Below, one piece after another: positions 1 to 9,010 of a stretch of DNA of 64,000 bases. Positions within the stretch are counted from its first letter, which is position 1; the number at the start of each line of letters is the position of its first letter. The stretch comes from UBA981 sp942490995 (GTDB taxonomy: Bacteria; Pseudomonadota; Gammaproteobacteria; Ga0077536). The notes under the pieces were generated by a model. The model ran no database searches, was not told the origin of the DNA, and saw only the letters and a list, made by a program, of their open reading frames with translations. The DNA is taken from positions 99,700 through 163,699 of the forward strand of contig CALOBG010000021.1 of the NCBI GenBank assembly GCA_942490995.1, given 5' to 3'. Position numbers and translations under genes: made by a program.

Positions 1-99
1 ACTTTGTCGCGACCCCTGCAGAAACTGATCGGCTACTGGGTCGCCAACAACTTCCTGGGCTACGTCAACGAAGCCAGCCCCAGCGAGTTCCTGCGCTGA
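1..99 (+). CDS. C-terminal fragment of an unidentified protein
   Basis: The first 99 bases are open in frame 1 and close with TGA at 97-99, giving the last 32 residues of a gene that begins left of the window. The tail contains GYWVANNFLGYVNEASPSEF and shows no motif I can assign to a family. The 53-bp gap to the next gene on the same strand would allow co-transcription with the downstream monooxygenase. Only the upstream sequence could identify it. Confidence 0.5.
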   Translation, partial: TLSRPLQKLIGYWVANNFLGYVNEASPSEFLR

Positions 100-152
100 C
101 GCGCGCGCCAGACACCGCCTGGCAGCAGCCATATGCAACCGAAAATTCAATT

Positions 153-1757
153 ATGACGACCATCGATTACGACGCGATCATCATCGGCGCCGGGGTTTCC
201 GGCATGTACCAGTTGCACACGCTGCGCGAACTCGGGCTGAGCGTGCGCGTGCTCGAAGCCGGCACCGGCGTGGGCGGCACCTGGTATTGGAATCGCTACC
301 CGGGCGCGCGTTTCGACTCGGAGTCATACAGCTACGGCTACTCGTTCAATCAGGAAATTCTCGACGAGTGGGACTGGAGCGAACATTTCGCCGCGCAGCC
401 GGAGATCCTGCGCTACCTGGAGTTTGTTGCCGACAAGCTCGACCTGCGCCGCGACATCCAGTTCAATACGCGCGTCGACGCCGCTGCCTGGCAGGCCGGA
501 GAGGATTGCTGGTCAGTCACCTGCGCTGACGGCAGCGAACTGCGCGCGCGATTTCTGATCACCGCCATCGGCCCGCTGTCCGCAACACAGATGCCAAACA
601 TCCCTGGCATCGATGACTTTGCCGGACCGTGGTGCCACACCTCGAAATGGCCGCACGAGGGCATCGACCTGGCCGGCAAACGCGTCGCGGTGATCGGCAC
701 CGGCGCGACCGGCGTTCAGGTGATCCAGACCATCGCCAGCGAAGTCGGTCACCTGACCGTATTCCAGCGTCACCCCAACTACTGCGCGCCGCTGGGTAAC
801 CGTCCCATCGACGCCGCCGAGATGGCGCAGATCCGCGCCCGCTACTCAGAAATTTTCCAGGCCTGCCGTGAGTCTTTCGGGTCGTTCATACACCGTATGG
901 ACCGGCGCTCCGCCTTCGATCTCTCCGACCAGGAGCGCGAAGCGTTTTTCGAAGAACTTTATGCCTCGCCCGGCTTCCGCATCTGGCTCGGCAATTTCGC
1001 CGATACCCTTACCGATCAGAAAGCCAACGATACGATCACGGCCTTCATGCGCCGCAAGATCCGCGAGCGTATCGACGATCCCGCCATCGCCGAGAAACTC
1101 GTGCCGCAAGACCACGGCTTCGGTCTGCGCCGGGTGCCGATGGAGACGGGCTATTACGAGGTTTTCAACCGCGACAACGTCCTCCTCGTCGATTGCCTGG
1201 CTGCGCCTATCGAGCAAATCACACCGACCGGGATCAAAACCAGCGATGCCGAGTACCCGTTCGACGTGATCATTTACGCGACTGGCTTCTACGCCGTGAT
1301 GGGCGGCTTTGAGCGGATCGCGATCGAGGGACTCGATGGCCGCAGGTTGCAAGACAAATGGGCCGACGGGCCACGCACCTATCTTGGCCTGCAGACGGCC
1401 GGGTTTCCCAACCTGTTTACTCTGGTCGGGCCGCATAACGGTGCGTCGTTCTGCAATATCCCGCGCTGTATCGAACAGAACGTAGAGTGGGTAACGGACG
1501 CCATCGCCTACCTGCGCGCGCACGACTATCGCTCAATGACCGCCAGCGTCGAGGCCGAAGACGAATGGACCCGGCACGTCTATGAAACCGCATCGAGAAC
1601 CTTGTTCCCGAATGTCGATTCCTGGTTCACGAACATCAACCGCAACCGTCCCGAAAACAAGCGCACGTTTCTGCTCTACACCGGCGGGAGTCCGGTCTAC
1701 CGGGACAAGTGCGACGCCGTGGCGGCGAATGACTACGAGGGCTTCGTGCTGACCTGA
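153..1757 (+). CDS. Baeyer-Villiger flavin monooxygenase (cyclohexanone monooxygenase-like)
   Basis: A 534-residue class B flavoprotein monooxygenase that would insert oxygen next to a ketone using FAD, NADPH and O2, in the cytoplasm. Visible features: the N-terminal FAD Rossmann fingerprint (IIIGAGVSG, residues 9-17), the GGTWYWNRYPG segment at 41-51 typical of this group, the full Baeyer-Villiger signature FxGxxxHxxxWP (F156, G158, H162, W166, P167), and a second NADPH-binding Rossmann motif IGTGATG at 181-187. Length fits the family. It faces an ABC-F gene tail to tail with only 13 bases between. The substrate cannot be read from sequence; cyclic ketones, steroids or terpenoids are all possible. 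Two more class B monooxygenases lie in this window (10.1 and 38.8 kb). Confidence 0.9.
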   Translation: MTTIDYDAIIIGAGVSGMYQLHTLRELGLSVRVLEAGTGVGGTWYWNRYPGARFDSESYSYGYSFNQEILDEWDWSEHFAAQPEILRYLEFVADKLDLRRDIQFNTRVDAAAWQAGEDCWSVTCADGSELRARFLITAIGPLSATQMPNIPGIDDFAGPWCHTSKWPHEGIDLAGKRVAVIGTGATGVQVIQTIASEVGHLTVFQRHPNYCAPLGNRPIDAAEMAQIRARYSEIFQACRESFGSFIHRMDRRSAFDLSDQEREAFFEELYASPGFRIWLGNFADTLTDQKANDTITAFMRRKIRERIDDPAIAEKLVPQDHGFGLRRVPMETGYYEVFNRDNVLLVDCLAAPIEQITPTGIKTSDAEYPFDVIIYATGFYAVMGGFERIAIEGLDGRRLQDKWADGPRTYLGLQTAGFPNLFTLVGPHNGASFCNIPRCIEQNVEWVTDAIAYLRAHDYRSMTASVEAEDEWTRHVYETASRTLFPNVDSWFTNINRNRPENKRTFLLYTGGSPVYRDKCDAVAANDYEGFVLT

Positions 1758-1770
1758 ACCGGGTTGCAGC

Positions 1771-3699
1771 TCAGCCGGTTACCGCCTGCGCGTCAGCGCC
1801 GCTCGCCGCTTCGAGCGCCTCGCTGGCTTTCAGCCACTGCTGTTCGGCGCGGTCCAATTCCTGCTTGCATCGCCGTTGTTCGAGCAGCAGGCGGTTTAAC
1901 TCATCCTTGCGCTCGGCGTCGTACAGGGCATTGTCGGCGAGAGTCGCAACCAGTGCGGTGAGACGGCTTTCGGCGCTGGCGATGGTCTGTTCGTGGCGTT
2001 TGATCTCGGCGCGCAGCCGGCTGCTGAGATTTCGTTGCTCGGCTTCGCGGCGTTTACGTTCGCGCTTGTTGCGCGCCGAGTTGTCACCCTCTGCGGCGCC
2101 GGCCGGCTTCGCGGCCTGACGCGTATCGGCGCGTGATTGCAGCAGCCAGCGCGCGTAATCGTCGAGGTCACCGTCAAAATCATCGACCGTCGCGTCGTGC
2201 ACGAATTTGAGGGTATCGCTGACGGACTGCAGCAGGTAGCGGTCGTGAGAGACCACCACCAGCGCACCTTCGTAAGCCTGCAGCGCCACACCCAGAGCGT
2301 GGCGCATTTCCAGGTCGAGGTGGTTGGTCGGCTCGTCGAGAAGCAGGAGATTGGGTTTCTGGCGGATGATCGCGGCCAGCACCAGGCGCGCTTTTTCACC
2401 GCCGGATAATGGCGCGATCGGGCCCAGGGCGGCATTGCCGGAGAAGGCGAAACCGCCGAGATGTTTGCGCAGCGTACTCTCCGCGGCGCGCGGCTCGAGC
2501 CGCTGCAGAAACGACAGCGGGGTCTCGTCACCACGCAGCTGTTCGACCTGGTGCTGGGCGAAATAAGCGGCGCGCAGATCGCGTGCGCGCTCGACTTCGC
2601 CATTCTGGGCGGCCAGTTCGCCGACCAGGGCCTTGATCAAGGTCGACTTACCCGCGCCGTTCGCGCCCAGCAGACCGATGCGGTCGCCCGGCATGATCGT
2701 CATCGTCACGCGGTTGAGCACGGTCGTGTCGCCATAACCGAAATCGGCGGCCTGCACCGAAACCAGCTGGTTGGGTATCTTGTCCGGCGCTTCGAAGGCG
2801 AAAGAAAACGGCGAATCGACGTGGGCCGGGGCGATCAGTTCGAGACGCGCGAGCGCTTTCAGGCGACTTTGCGCCTGGCGCGCCTTGGTCGCCTTGGCGC
2901 GAAACCGCTCGACGAACTTCTGCATGTGCTGGATGTCACGCTGCTGTTTGACGTAGGCCGCCTGCTGGCCGGCCAGGCGCGCGGCCCGCTGCTGCTCGAA
3001 GTCGGAATAGTTACCGGTGTAAAGCGCGACTTTCTGATTTTCGATATGCACGATGTGGGTACATACCGCGTCGAGAAAATCCCTGTCATGAGAAATCAAC
3101 AGCAACATGCCCTGGTATTCGCGCAACCAGCTCTCGAGCCAGATGATGGCGTCGAGATCGAGGTGGTTGGTGGGTTCGTCGAGCAGCAGCAGGTCCGAGC
3201 GGCACATCAGCGCGCGGGCAAGGTTCAGGCGCATGCGCCAGCCGCCGGAAAACTCGCTGAACAGGCGGATCTGTTCCTGTTCGCCGAAACCGAGACCAGC
3301 CAGCAGCTTCGCGGCGCGGGTATCGGCGTGGTAGCCGCCGACGTGGTCGATAGCCTCGTGGGCCAGGGCCAGGCGATGGCCGTCATCGCCCGCTTCGGCC
3401 GCCGCCAGCTCCTCCCGCGCCGCGACCAGGGCGCGATCGCCGGCGATAACGTAATCGAGCGCTCTGACCGCGAGCGCTTCGACTTCCTGCGAAACGCTGG
3501 CGATTTCAAGCCCGCTCGGGACCGAGACCTCGCCGCTGTCGGCCTGCAGCTGCCCTTCGAGCATGGCGAACAGGCTGGTTTTGCCAACGCCATTGGCGCC
3601 CGTGACGCCGGTGCGCTGGCCTTGATGGACGCTCAGGTCCGCGCCGTCGAACAACACCCTCGGACCGCGCCGCAGGGAAACCTGGCTGAGTTTGATCAT
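1771..3699 (-). CDS. yheS: ABC-F family ATPase, YheS-like
   Basis: A 642-residue soluble protein with two ABC ATPase domains and no membrane segments, as in ABC-F translation factors that bind the ribosome E site. Domain 1 has Walker A GANGVGKTS, signature FSGGWRMRLNLARAL and Walker B LLLDEPTNHLDLD. Domain 2 has GANGAGKST, LSGGEKARLVLAA and LLLLDEPTNHLDLE. A basic linker lies between them and a charged, likely coiled-coil C-terminal tail follows. The N-terminus MIKLSQVSLRRGPRVLFDGA resembles E. coli YheS rather than Uup or EttA. The frame is open further upstream, to 3804, but that extension runs into an intergenic repeat, so I start at the ATG at 3699. It is tail to tail with the monooxygenase gene on its left. 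Confidence 0.88.
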   Translation of the reverse strand: MIKLSQVSLRRGPRVLFDGADLSVHQGQRTGVTGANGVGKTSLFAMLEGQLQADSGEVSVPSGLEIASVSQEVEALAVRALDYVIAGDRALVAAREELAAAEAGDDGHRLALAHEAIDHVGGYHADTRAAKLLAGLGFGEQEQIRLFSEFSGGWRMRLNLARALMCRSDLLLLDEPTNHLDLDAIIWLESWLREYQGMLLLISHDRDFLDAVCTHIVHIENQKVALYTGNYSDFEQQRAARLAGQQAAYVKQQRDIQHMQKFVERFRAKATKARQAQSRLKALARLELIAPAHVDSPFSFAFEAPDKIPNQLVSVQAADFGYGDTTVLNRVTMTIMPGDRIGLLGANGAGKSTLIKALVGELAAQNGEVERARDLRAAYFAQHQVEQLRGDETPLSFLQRLEPRAAESTLRKHLGGFAFSGNAALGPIAPLSGGEKARLVLAAIIRQKPNLLLLDEPTNHLDLEMRHALGVALQAYEGALVVVSHDRYLLQSVSDTLKFVHDATVDDFDGDLDDYARWLLQSRADTRQAAKPAGAAEGDNSARNKRERKRREAEQRNLSSRLRAEIKRHEQTIASAESRLTALVATLADNALYDAERKDELNRLLLEQRRCKQELDRAEQQWLKASEALEAASGADAQAVTG

Positions 3700-3740
3700 G
3701 GGCGCGCAGTGTAGCCGGAACACGGCCGCGCCGCAGCCCA

Positions 3741-3883
3741 CAGGCTGGTGAAAAACTACTGCGGATGCCGTGGGCGGCGTTGTGCACTCGGCAGCCAGCC
3801 TCATTTACACCAGTAAACTCCGGTCCTCGTCTCGCGCACGCCTTGCCCACGGCATTCCCGGCTCACGTTTTTGACCAGCCTGT
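3741..3883 (+). repeat. Intergenic repeat family, copy 1 (about 143 bp)
   Basis: Begins CAGGCTGGTGAAAAACTACT and ends GTTTTTGACCAGCCTG, so the ends form the inverted pair CAGGCTGGT/ACCAGCCTG. The body is almost identical to the next copy immediately to the right. Related copies in the opposite orientation occur at 12926-13164. No protein is encoded. Confidence 0.85.
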
Positions 3884-3884
3884 C

Positions 3885-4026
3885 CGTGCTGGTGAAAAAC
3901 TACTGCGGATGCCGTGGACGGCGTTGTGCACTCGGCAGCCAGCCTCATTTACACCAGTAAACTCCGGTCCTCGTCTCGCGCACGCCCTGCCCACGGCGTT
4001 CCCGGCTCACGTTTTTGACCAGCCTG
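3885..4026 (+). repeat. Intergenic repeat family, copy 2 (about 142 bp)
   Basis: A tandem direct repeat of copy 1, differing at a handful of positions (for example GTGGACGGCG for GTGGGCGGCG, and a degenerate left end GTGCTGGTG for GGCTGGTG). It ends with GACCAGCCTG just before the stop codon of the GFA-family gene, so the pair fills the whole gap between two genes. Confidence 0.85.
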
Positions 4027-4033
4027 TTGCGAT

Positions 4034-4441
4034 TCAGCGCTGCTGCTGGGCGGCCGGCAGGCTGTCGATGTGGTCGACCCAATCGAGGGCTGAGCGTCGC
4101 CATACCTGGCGGCTCGGCCTGAGTTCGCGCAACTGGTTGAGAACGCCGGCGCGCAGACCGTACACCTTTGGCCCATCGCCAACGCTGGTTGCGTAAATGT
4201 GGGAACCGCAGTCAGCGCAGAAACCCTGCGCGCGCGGGTTGCCACTGGCAGCCGTCTTGACGTAAATCCTCGGCTCACCACTGACCAGTCGCAGCGCGTC
4301 CGGGTGCGTGAAAGCCACGACGCGATAAGCTGTGCCGGACAGTTTCTGGCAGTCGGTGCAATGGCAGATCACGACATTTTCGCTGTCGATTTCGGCTTCG
4401 AAACGGATCGCTCCGCAGTGACATTCGCCATCAACTTTCAT
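4034..4441 (-). CDS. GFA/CENP-V family zinc protein
   Basis: A 135-residue protein of the Gfa family (glutathione-dependent formaldehyde-activating enzyme-like fold). The zinc-binding cysteines are all visible: GECHCGAI near the N-terminus, CHCTDC next, and CADCG in the second half. Members bind one or two zinc ions; only some act on S-hydroxymethylglutathione, so the real substrate is unknown. I start at the ATG at 4441 because GGAGG lies 8 bases upstream; a GTG five codons earlier at 4456 overlaps that ribosome site and is less likely. It stands alone, between the repeat pair and a divergent gene. Confidence 0.85.
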   Translation of the reverse strand: MKVDGECHCGAIRFEAEIDSENVVICHCTDCQKLSGTAYRVVAFTHPDALRLVSGEPRIYVKTAASGNPRAQGFCADCGSHIYATSVGDGPKVYGLRAGVLNQLRELRPSRQVWRRSALDWVDHIDSLPAAQQQR

Positions 4442-4542
4442 GATTTCCGCCTCCACGTGGTCTGTTCGAAGCAGACATCATATCCACAATGTCGGGATCG
4501 CTGGCGTGAACAGAGCCAGGCTCGCAGGTAGAATCAGTCGTT

Positions 4543-5172
4543 ATGGAGAGTCAGGGCCACCACCGCAGCGTCGATCGCTATCCGAACTACGCGGCGCTGG
4601 CCGCGAATGAAATCGAGGGTACCGACTATCGGGTTACGGTCAGCACGCGGACCCACTCGCCGGTCGCGATCCTGGCCCCGCACGGCGGCAGCATCGAGCG
4701 CCGGACCTCAGCGATCGCGACCGCGCTGGCCGCGGACGACTTCAACCTCTACCTGTTCGAAGGTCTCGACGACGCCGGTACTTTCGACACGCTGCATATC
4801 ACCAGCCATCGCTTCGACGAGCCGCGGGCGCTCGAGCTTGTTGCCGCCGCCGACCACGTCATCGCCGTGCACGGCTGCAGTGGTGCGGCCGCACAGGTCA
4901 TGCTCGGCGGCCGCGACGAAGCCCTGATCGAACGCCTGGCCGGCGCCCTCGATCCCCTGGCGGTCGACGTCCGCACCGATGATCACCCCTACCCGGGCAC
5001 CCACGCGCGCAATATCTGCAACCGCGGGCGACTTGCGCGTGGCGTGCAGCTCGAACTCAGCGACGGCCTGCGCGGCGATCGTCTGGAGGCCGAGGTGATC
5101 GCCGCGATCCGCGAAGTGCTGTGCGTGACACAGCGCGAACCGCGCAGATCCGCTGCGGCGCTGTGTATGTGA
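4543..5172 (+). CDS. Poly-gamma-glutamate hydrolase family protein
   Basis: A 209-residue protein matching the phage/Bacillus poly-gamma-glutamate hydrolase family (PF05908 type): zinc-dependent peptidases with a carboxypeptidase-like fold that cut gamma-glutamyl bonds. Recognisable elements are the opening RYPNYAALAANE, the metal motif APHGGSIE, the ITSHRFDEP stretch and the VHGCSG segment. No signal peptide is seen, so it would be cytoplasmic, and the natural substrate in a Gram-negative cell is unclear. Spacing to neighbours is about 80-100 bp and it looks monocistronic. Confidence 0.78.
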   Translation: MESQGHHRSVDRYPNYAALAANEIEGTDYRVTVSTRTHSPVAILAPHGGSIERRTSAIATALAADDFNLYLFEGLDDAGTFDTLHITSHRFDEPRALELVAAADHVIAVHGCSGAAAQVMLGGRDEALIERLAGALDPLAVDVRTDDHPYPGTHARNICNRGRLARGVQLELSDGLRGDRLEAEVIAAIREVLCVTQREPRRSAAALCM

Positions 5173-5253
5173 ACACCAACCCGGCCGCTACCAGCGGCGG
5201 CGAAACGGGTGCAGGCTATACTTTTCTAATACTGACCAGTGGGGACCCTCGCA

Positions 5254-5835
5254 ATGCGCACGATCACCATATCCAGCGATGAAATGCACCGGCGTGTCGC
5301 GCGTTTCCGGGATCTCGAGCCGCTACAGGCCGCCGCCACGCTCGACATCCCGCAAGCCGCCAAGGACGTGATCTACTCGCGTCAACTGCTATCGGTGATC
5401 GGCCTTGCCGGGGGAGCCGCGACGCCGATCAACCAGGGCGCCCCGATCCGCGGCGCCGGCGGCATCACCATGACGCACGCGGTATGTCCGCCCGGCACCG
5501 GTCCCTCCCTGCACGCTCACGTGCAGACCTACGAAACGTTTACCGTGCTGCGCGGGCGCTTTGAAGTGCGCTGGAACGACAATGGTGACTGCGCCGTCGA
5601 GCTCGAGGAATTCGACACGATTTCGATTCCACCCGGCGTGTGCCGAGGATTCCGCAATATCGGCGAAAACGACGGCATCCTGCAGGTCATCATCAGCGGC
5701 GGGATACACGATATGAGCGATATCGATTTTCCGGCCTCGACCGCACGGGAACTGGCGGACTACGGCGACACGGTTGTTGATCAGTTCAAGGCCCGCGGCC
5801 TGACGTTTACCGCCGGCCTCGACGCCGAAAGCTGA
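5254..5835 (+). CDS. Cupin-domain protein
   Basis: A 193-residue protein with one clear cupin beta-barrel. Motif 1 is visible as GPSLHAHVQTYETFTVLRG (metal-binding H, H and E), followed by a motif 2-like stretch DTISIPPGVCRGFRNI. It could be a small dioxygenase, isomerase or binding protein; the ligand is not evident. I use the ATG at 5254, which has GGGGA nine bases upstream; the GTG at 5239 would put the ribosome site inside the gene. The C-terminal 50 residues are helical and lack a known domain. Confidence 0.8.
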   Translation: MRTITISSDEMHRRVARFRDLEPLQAAATLDIPQAAKDVIYSRQLLSVIGLAGGAATPINQGAPIRGAGGITMTHAVCPPGTGPSLHAHVQTYETFTVLRGRFEVRWNDNGDCAVELEEFDTISIPPGVCRGFRNIGENDGILQVIISGGIHDMSDIDFPASTARELADYGDTVVDQFKARGLTFTAGLDAES

Positions 5836-6090
5836 GCAGACGTACAGCTGCTGAACATTTCGGCGCGCGGCGCAATGCGAGCTGAAATCGATTTCCCCTG
5901 ATCCGGTTCGCGGCGCGGTTCGTCGCAGGACTTCAGATAGCACTCGCTGGAAGCGGCATCCTGATAGACCGGCATTTCCTCGAAGGCCCCGCCGAATTGA
6001 CGCGATATGCGCTACATGATGAAGGCATCCGCTGACCCGAGCGTCACGATGCGACAGTCGATGAGCGATCCCCTGGACCTGGCTCGTCCG

Positions 6091-6876
6091 TTACTTGCGA
6101 GGACCGACGAAGGCAAACATCGCGCCCTGCGGGTCGACCGCGTTGACGCTGAACTCGCCGCCCGGAATCTCAACAGGATCGACGATGATCTGGCCCCCAC
6201 CGGCCTGCGTACGTCGGACCGCGTCGTCAACGTCTGCGACGCGGAAGTAATAACTCCAGAGAGATACGGGCATCTCCTTCGTCTTGGTCATGACGCCGGC
6301 GAACATACCTTCAACATTTGCTCGACGCAGGAATGCGTAGGGACCCATCGGGCCCATATCCATCTCGCCATCCTTTTTCCAGCCGAACAGATCCCCATAG
6401 AACCTCATTGCACCCGGTCGATCGGAAGTCGCCAGTTCATTCCAGGCGCAATGGCCCAGTCGTGGCCGGTCGTAGGCGAAGGCATGGCTTTCTTCGTCGC
6501 TGGCGCCGCGCATCAAGTAGAACGGCGCCCCTTGTGGGTCCGCCACCACGGCGAGGCGGCCGACGTTGGGAATGTCCCACGCCGGCCTGTGAATAGCTCC
6601 GCCGGCCTTGACGATCGCCGCCACGGTCTCGTCAACATCATCGACGCCGATGTAGCCGAGCCATACGGGGCGGGCGCCGCCAGACTTCATGCCGTCGGTG
6701 AGCTGCATGAGCCCGCCGATCTCGCCCTCCGTGGCACCAATGATGCGGTAGTCCATATCCTGCTGGCCAGAATCGTTCAACGTCCAGCCGAAGATCCCTG
6801 CGTAAAATTCTTTAGCGGCATCTGCATCGTGCGTCAGTAGCTCGTACCAGATAAAGTCGCCATGTCTGTTAGTCAT
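6091..6876 (-). CDS. VOC-family protein with two glyoxalase-like domains
   Basis: A 261-residue protein built of two vicinal-oxygen-chelate (glyoxalase/bleomycin-resistance) repeats. The first starts GDFIWYELLTHDADAAKEFY and runs to about residue 125; the second starts GHCAWNELATSDRPGAMRFY and runs to the end. This two-domain layout is like mycobacterial CFP32-type proteins. Function is not established for most of these. It is the last gene of the minus-strand run that begins with the TetR gene at 9648, but the 192-bp gap before it contains no gene and may hold its own promoter. Confidence 0.85.
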   Translation of the reverse strand: MTNRHGDFIWYELLTHDADAAKEFYAGIFGWTLNDSGQQDMDYRIIGATEGEIGGLMQLTDGMKSGGARPVWLGYIGVDDVDETVAAIVKAGGAIHRPAWDIPNVGRLAVVADPQGAPFYLMRGASDEESHAFAYDRPRLGHCAWNELATSDRPGAMRFYGDLFGWKKDGEMDMGPMGPYAFLRRANVEGMFAGVMTKTKEMPVSLWSYYFRVADVDDAVRRTQAGGGQIIVDPVEIPGGEFSVNAVDPQGAMFAFVGPRK

Positions 6877-7068
6877 TGTCGTTCACTCGCTGAGTGTTGA
6901 GCTCAATCCGGGCGCCCGGAGTTATGGCAAGGGTCCCGAGAACTCTTGATGATGATGTGGTCGATTCCGATCGCGTGTTGCGGTCCGCTGCTGCTAAACG
7001 CACCGTTGACCAGCCAGCGCCGTGGCGTTACCGCGTTCTGTCTATGCTCGGGCACGCCGTCTTCTTGC

Positions 7069-7452
7069 CTACTTCGCCAAGGTCACGACTGGTGTGAAGC
7101 CGCCGAAGATCAGCCGTTTGCCGTCGAATGGCATTGGGTTTTTCTGCGGATCCATGCGGGGGTCCACTTTCGACGGGTCGTTCATCATCTCCATCATTCG
7201 CGCCATTCCAGCGTCGCGCGTCGCCTTGTCGGGCCACTCGATCCAGGAGAATACGACCGTTTCGTCGTCTTTAGCCTGAACCGCTTTCCTGAAATCCGTC
7301 AGCGTACCGTCCTGCACGTCGTCGCCCCAGCACTCGAGGATGCGAAGGGCCCCAAGATCCATGAAGACGCCGTCGCCGCTCTTCGCATGGTCGATGAACT
7401 TTTGCTTGTTCACCGTTGGTACGGCGATAACGAATCCGTCGATGTAGCTCAA
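7069..7452 (-). CDS. DUF1428 family protein (YbaA-like)
   Basis: A 127-residue protein of the DUF1428 family, a dimeric alpha/beta-barrel fold of unknown function. The typical opening MSYIDGFVIAVP and the later VVFSWIEWPDKATRD and MPFDGKRLIFGGF segments are present. The start is a TTG at 7452 preceded by AAGGAG eight bases upstream, which makes the non-ATG start convincing. It sits in the TetR-led run of small proteins. Confidence 0.85.
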   Translation of the reverse strand: MSYIDGFVIAVPTVNKQKFIDHAKSGDGVFMDLGALRILECWGDDVQDGTLTDFRKAVQAKDDETVVFSWIEWPDKATRDAGMARMMEMMNDPSKVDPRMDPQKNPMPFDGKRLIFGGFTPVVTLAK

Positions 7453-7507
7453 GATCGTTCTCCTTCAGTTGGTATTGTCCGTTTGAGTCCGCTCATTTGA
7501 TTGTCCC

Positions 7508-7912
7508 TCACGCTTCGACGTGGCGCTTGAAGTTGTCGAGGATGGCTTGCCAGCCGTCGCGTTGCATATCGACCGAGTTCTCCGTCTCTGCGTCGAACAC
7601 GGTTATCACTCGGGTGGACGTCCCTGCGGGTTCGAAGGTCGTGCGCGCTTTGCGGCCGTCACTCATGGCGAGCGTGATTGCGCGGTGCCGGATGACCTCC
7701 TCATAGGTACCCTCGAAGTCAAAGCCGAAACTACCGTCTTTCGCTTCCATGCGAGCCTTGTGGGCGCCGCCAACGCGTAGGTCGACTTCTGCACTCGGAC
7801 AGCACCAGTCATTAGATGCGAAGTTCCATTGCACGATATCGATTGGCGTCGTAAATGCCGCCCAGACCCGTGCGACGGGTGCGGTTACTGTGGTCTCTAT
7901 GCTGATTTTCAT
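7508..7912 (-). CDS. SRPBCC/AHSA1-type START-fold protein
   Basis: A 134-residue protein of the AHSA1/CalC-like SRPBCC superfamily, small hydrophobic-ligand-binding folds. It opens MKISIETTVTAPVARVWAAF, contains the TPIDIVQWNFASNDWCCP segment usual for this group, and ends with the amphipathic helix GWQAILDNFKRHVEA. Such genes are often co-transcribed with VOC and DUF1428 proteins and an ArsR or TetR regulator, as here. The ligand is unknown. Confidence 0.87.
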   Translation of the reverse strand: MKISIETTVTAPVARVWAAFTTPIDIVQWNFASNDWCCPSAEVDLRVGGAHKARMEAKDGSFGFDFEGTYEEVIRHRAITLAMSDGRKARTTFEPAGTSTRVITVFDAETENSVDMQRDGWQAILDNFKRHVEA

Positions 7913-7956
7913 CGTCGTTGTTCTGCCAGCATGTTCGTTGAGGTACAGCCTGACTC

Positions 7957-8439
7957 TCAGTTCGCGTTGACAGCGGTTTCGAGCGTGGCGATGTCGATCT
8001 TTTGCATGGTCATCATCGCGTCGAAAGCGCGCTTTGCCTTATTCCGGTCGGAGCTCGTCGTTAGGTCGAGTAGAAGCCTTGGCGTTATCTGCCAGGAGAA
8101 GCCCCAGCGGTCCTTGCACCAGCCGCAGGCGCTCTCGGTCCCGCCATTGCCAACGATTGCTTCCCAATAGCTGTCGGTCTGCGCCTGGTCGTCGGTAACG
8201 ACCATGAAACTGACCGCTTCGTTCGGCGTGAAGTTCGGCCCGCCATTCAGGCCGACGAACTTGCGCCCGAGCACGGTGAACTCGACGGTCAGTTCGTGAC
8301 CTTCTTCGCCACCGGGAAAATCGCCGGGGGCGGTGTTGACCCGCTCGACACGGCTATCGGGAAACGTCGCGGCGTAGAATGCGGCCGCCTTGCTTGCTTC
8401 GCCGTGGTCGTACCACAGGCAGGTCACGAGATCAGTCAT
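7957..8439 (-). CDS. VOC-family protein, PhnB/3-demethylubiquinone methyltransferase-like fold
   Basis: A 160-residue protein of the PF06983-type VOC group: it opens MTDLVTCLWYDHGEASKAAA, has FYAATFPDSRV, a central FMVVTDDQAQTDSYWEAI and the CGWCKDRWGFSWQITP stretch. Despite database names in this family, no methyltransferase site is present. I place the start at the ATG at 8439, preceded by GGGAG; the open frame extends 20 codons further without family similarity. Confidence 0.85.
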   Translation of the reverse strand: MTDLVTCLWYDHGEASKAAAFYAATFPDSRVERVNTAPGDFPGGEEGHELTVEFTVLGRKFVGLNGGPNFTPNEAVSFMVVTDDQAQTDSYWEAIVGNGGTESACGWCKDRWGFSWQITPRLLLDLTTSSDRNKAKRAFDAMMTMQKIDIATLETAVNAN

Positions 8440-8545
8440 GGTCGAGTCACTCCCTTGGGCTGTTACCTGATCGTCGATCGAAATCGCTTGACCTGGCATT
8501 GAGATTTGCCAACTGCGCTCACGTCACGCCTCTGTTCAGTTCGCA

Positions 8546-9010
8546 TCAATTCCTAACTTCAGCAGCGACGTTCCAGGCAACGTTTGCGCCTGGCGCCAAG
8601 TCGACTGCCGCGCGGAACGTACCGTCCATATAGAACGGAGTGGATGAATGGTCGTGGACGATTTGCCATTCACTACCCCGCCGTCGGAAACACATTGTCG
8701 TGCGGAACCACAGATCCACTTCCTCCCCGTCCGTCTTGACCCCGCGCATGCGACTGAGCGCTGCGGCCCAGGCGATGTCGCCGTCGACGACAACATCGAC
8801 GTCTGCGGCGTCGATCGTGACGGGCCCGTCCCAGGTGGCGAGCCAGGCGCGCGTGTCATCTCGAGAGAGACCGCGTGACGATAGTGGCGGTGCAAGGCTG
8901 TAGATCAGTGCGTCATCCGTGTAGCAGCCGACGATGGCGTCCGCGTCTTTGTCGCGGTGGGCCTGTCTCAGTCGCTGGCACAAGGCAATGATGTTGTTGC
9001 GTTCGGTCAT
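8546..9010 (-). CDS. NTF2-like (SnoaL/DUF4440-type) protein
   Basis: A 154-residue protein with the NTF2 cone fold pattern: ALCQRLRQAHRDKDADAIVG, then CYTDDALIYSLAPPL, and VDLWFRTTMCFRRRGSEWQI. These proteins are dehydratases, isomerases or simple ligand binders; nothing here decides which. Its ATG overlaps the stop of the TetR gene (ATGA, 9007-9010), so the two are very probably translationally coupled. Confidence 0.83.
   Translation of the reverse strand: MTERNNIIALCQRLRQAHRDKDADAIVGCYTDDALIYSLAPPLSSRGLSRDDTRAWLATWDGPVTIDAADVDVVVDGDIAWAAALSRMRGVKTDGEEVDLWFRTTMCFRRRGSEWQIVHDHSSTPFYMDGTFRAAVDLAPGANVAWNVAAEVRN

Noticed and set aside
2461..3714. 417-codon plus-strand open frame opposite the ABC-F gene
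   Set aside because: Antisense to clear Walker and signature motifs; composition is that of a shadow frame.
3741..4026. Tandem repeats considered as a CRISPR array or insertion sequence
   Set aside because: Only two long units with no spacer-repeat pattern, no cas genes and no transposase.
5781..5975. Small minus-strand frame containing MPVYQDAASSECYLKSCDEP
   Set aside because: The segment looks protein-like, but it has no ribosome site, no family match and a stop just upstream; at most it is a gene remnant.
6007..6840. 277-codon plus-strand open frame opposite the two-domain VOC gene
   Set aside because: The minus strand encodes two clean glyoxalase-like repeats; the plus frame has none.
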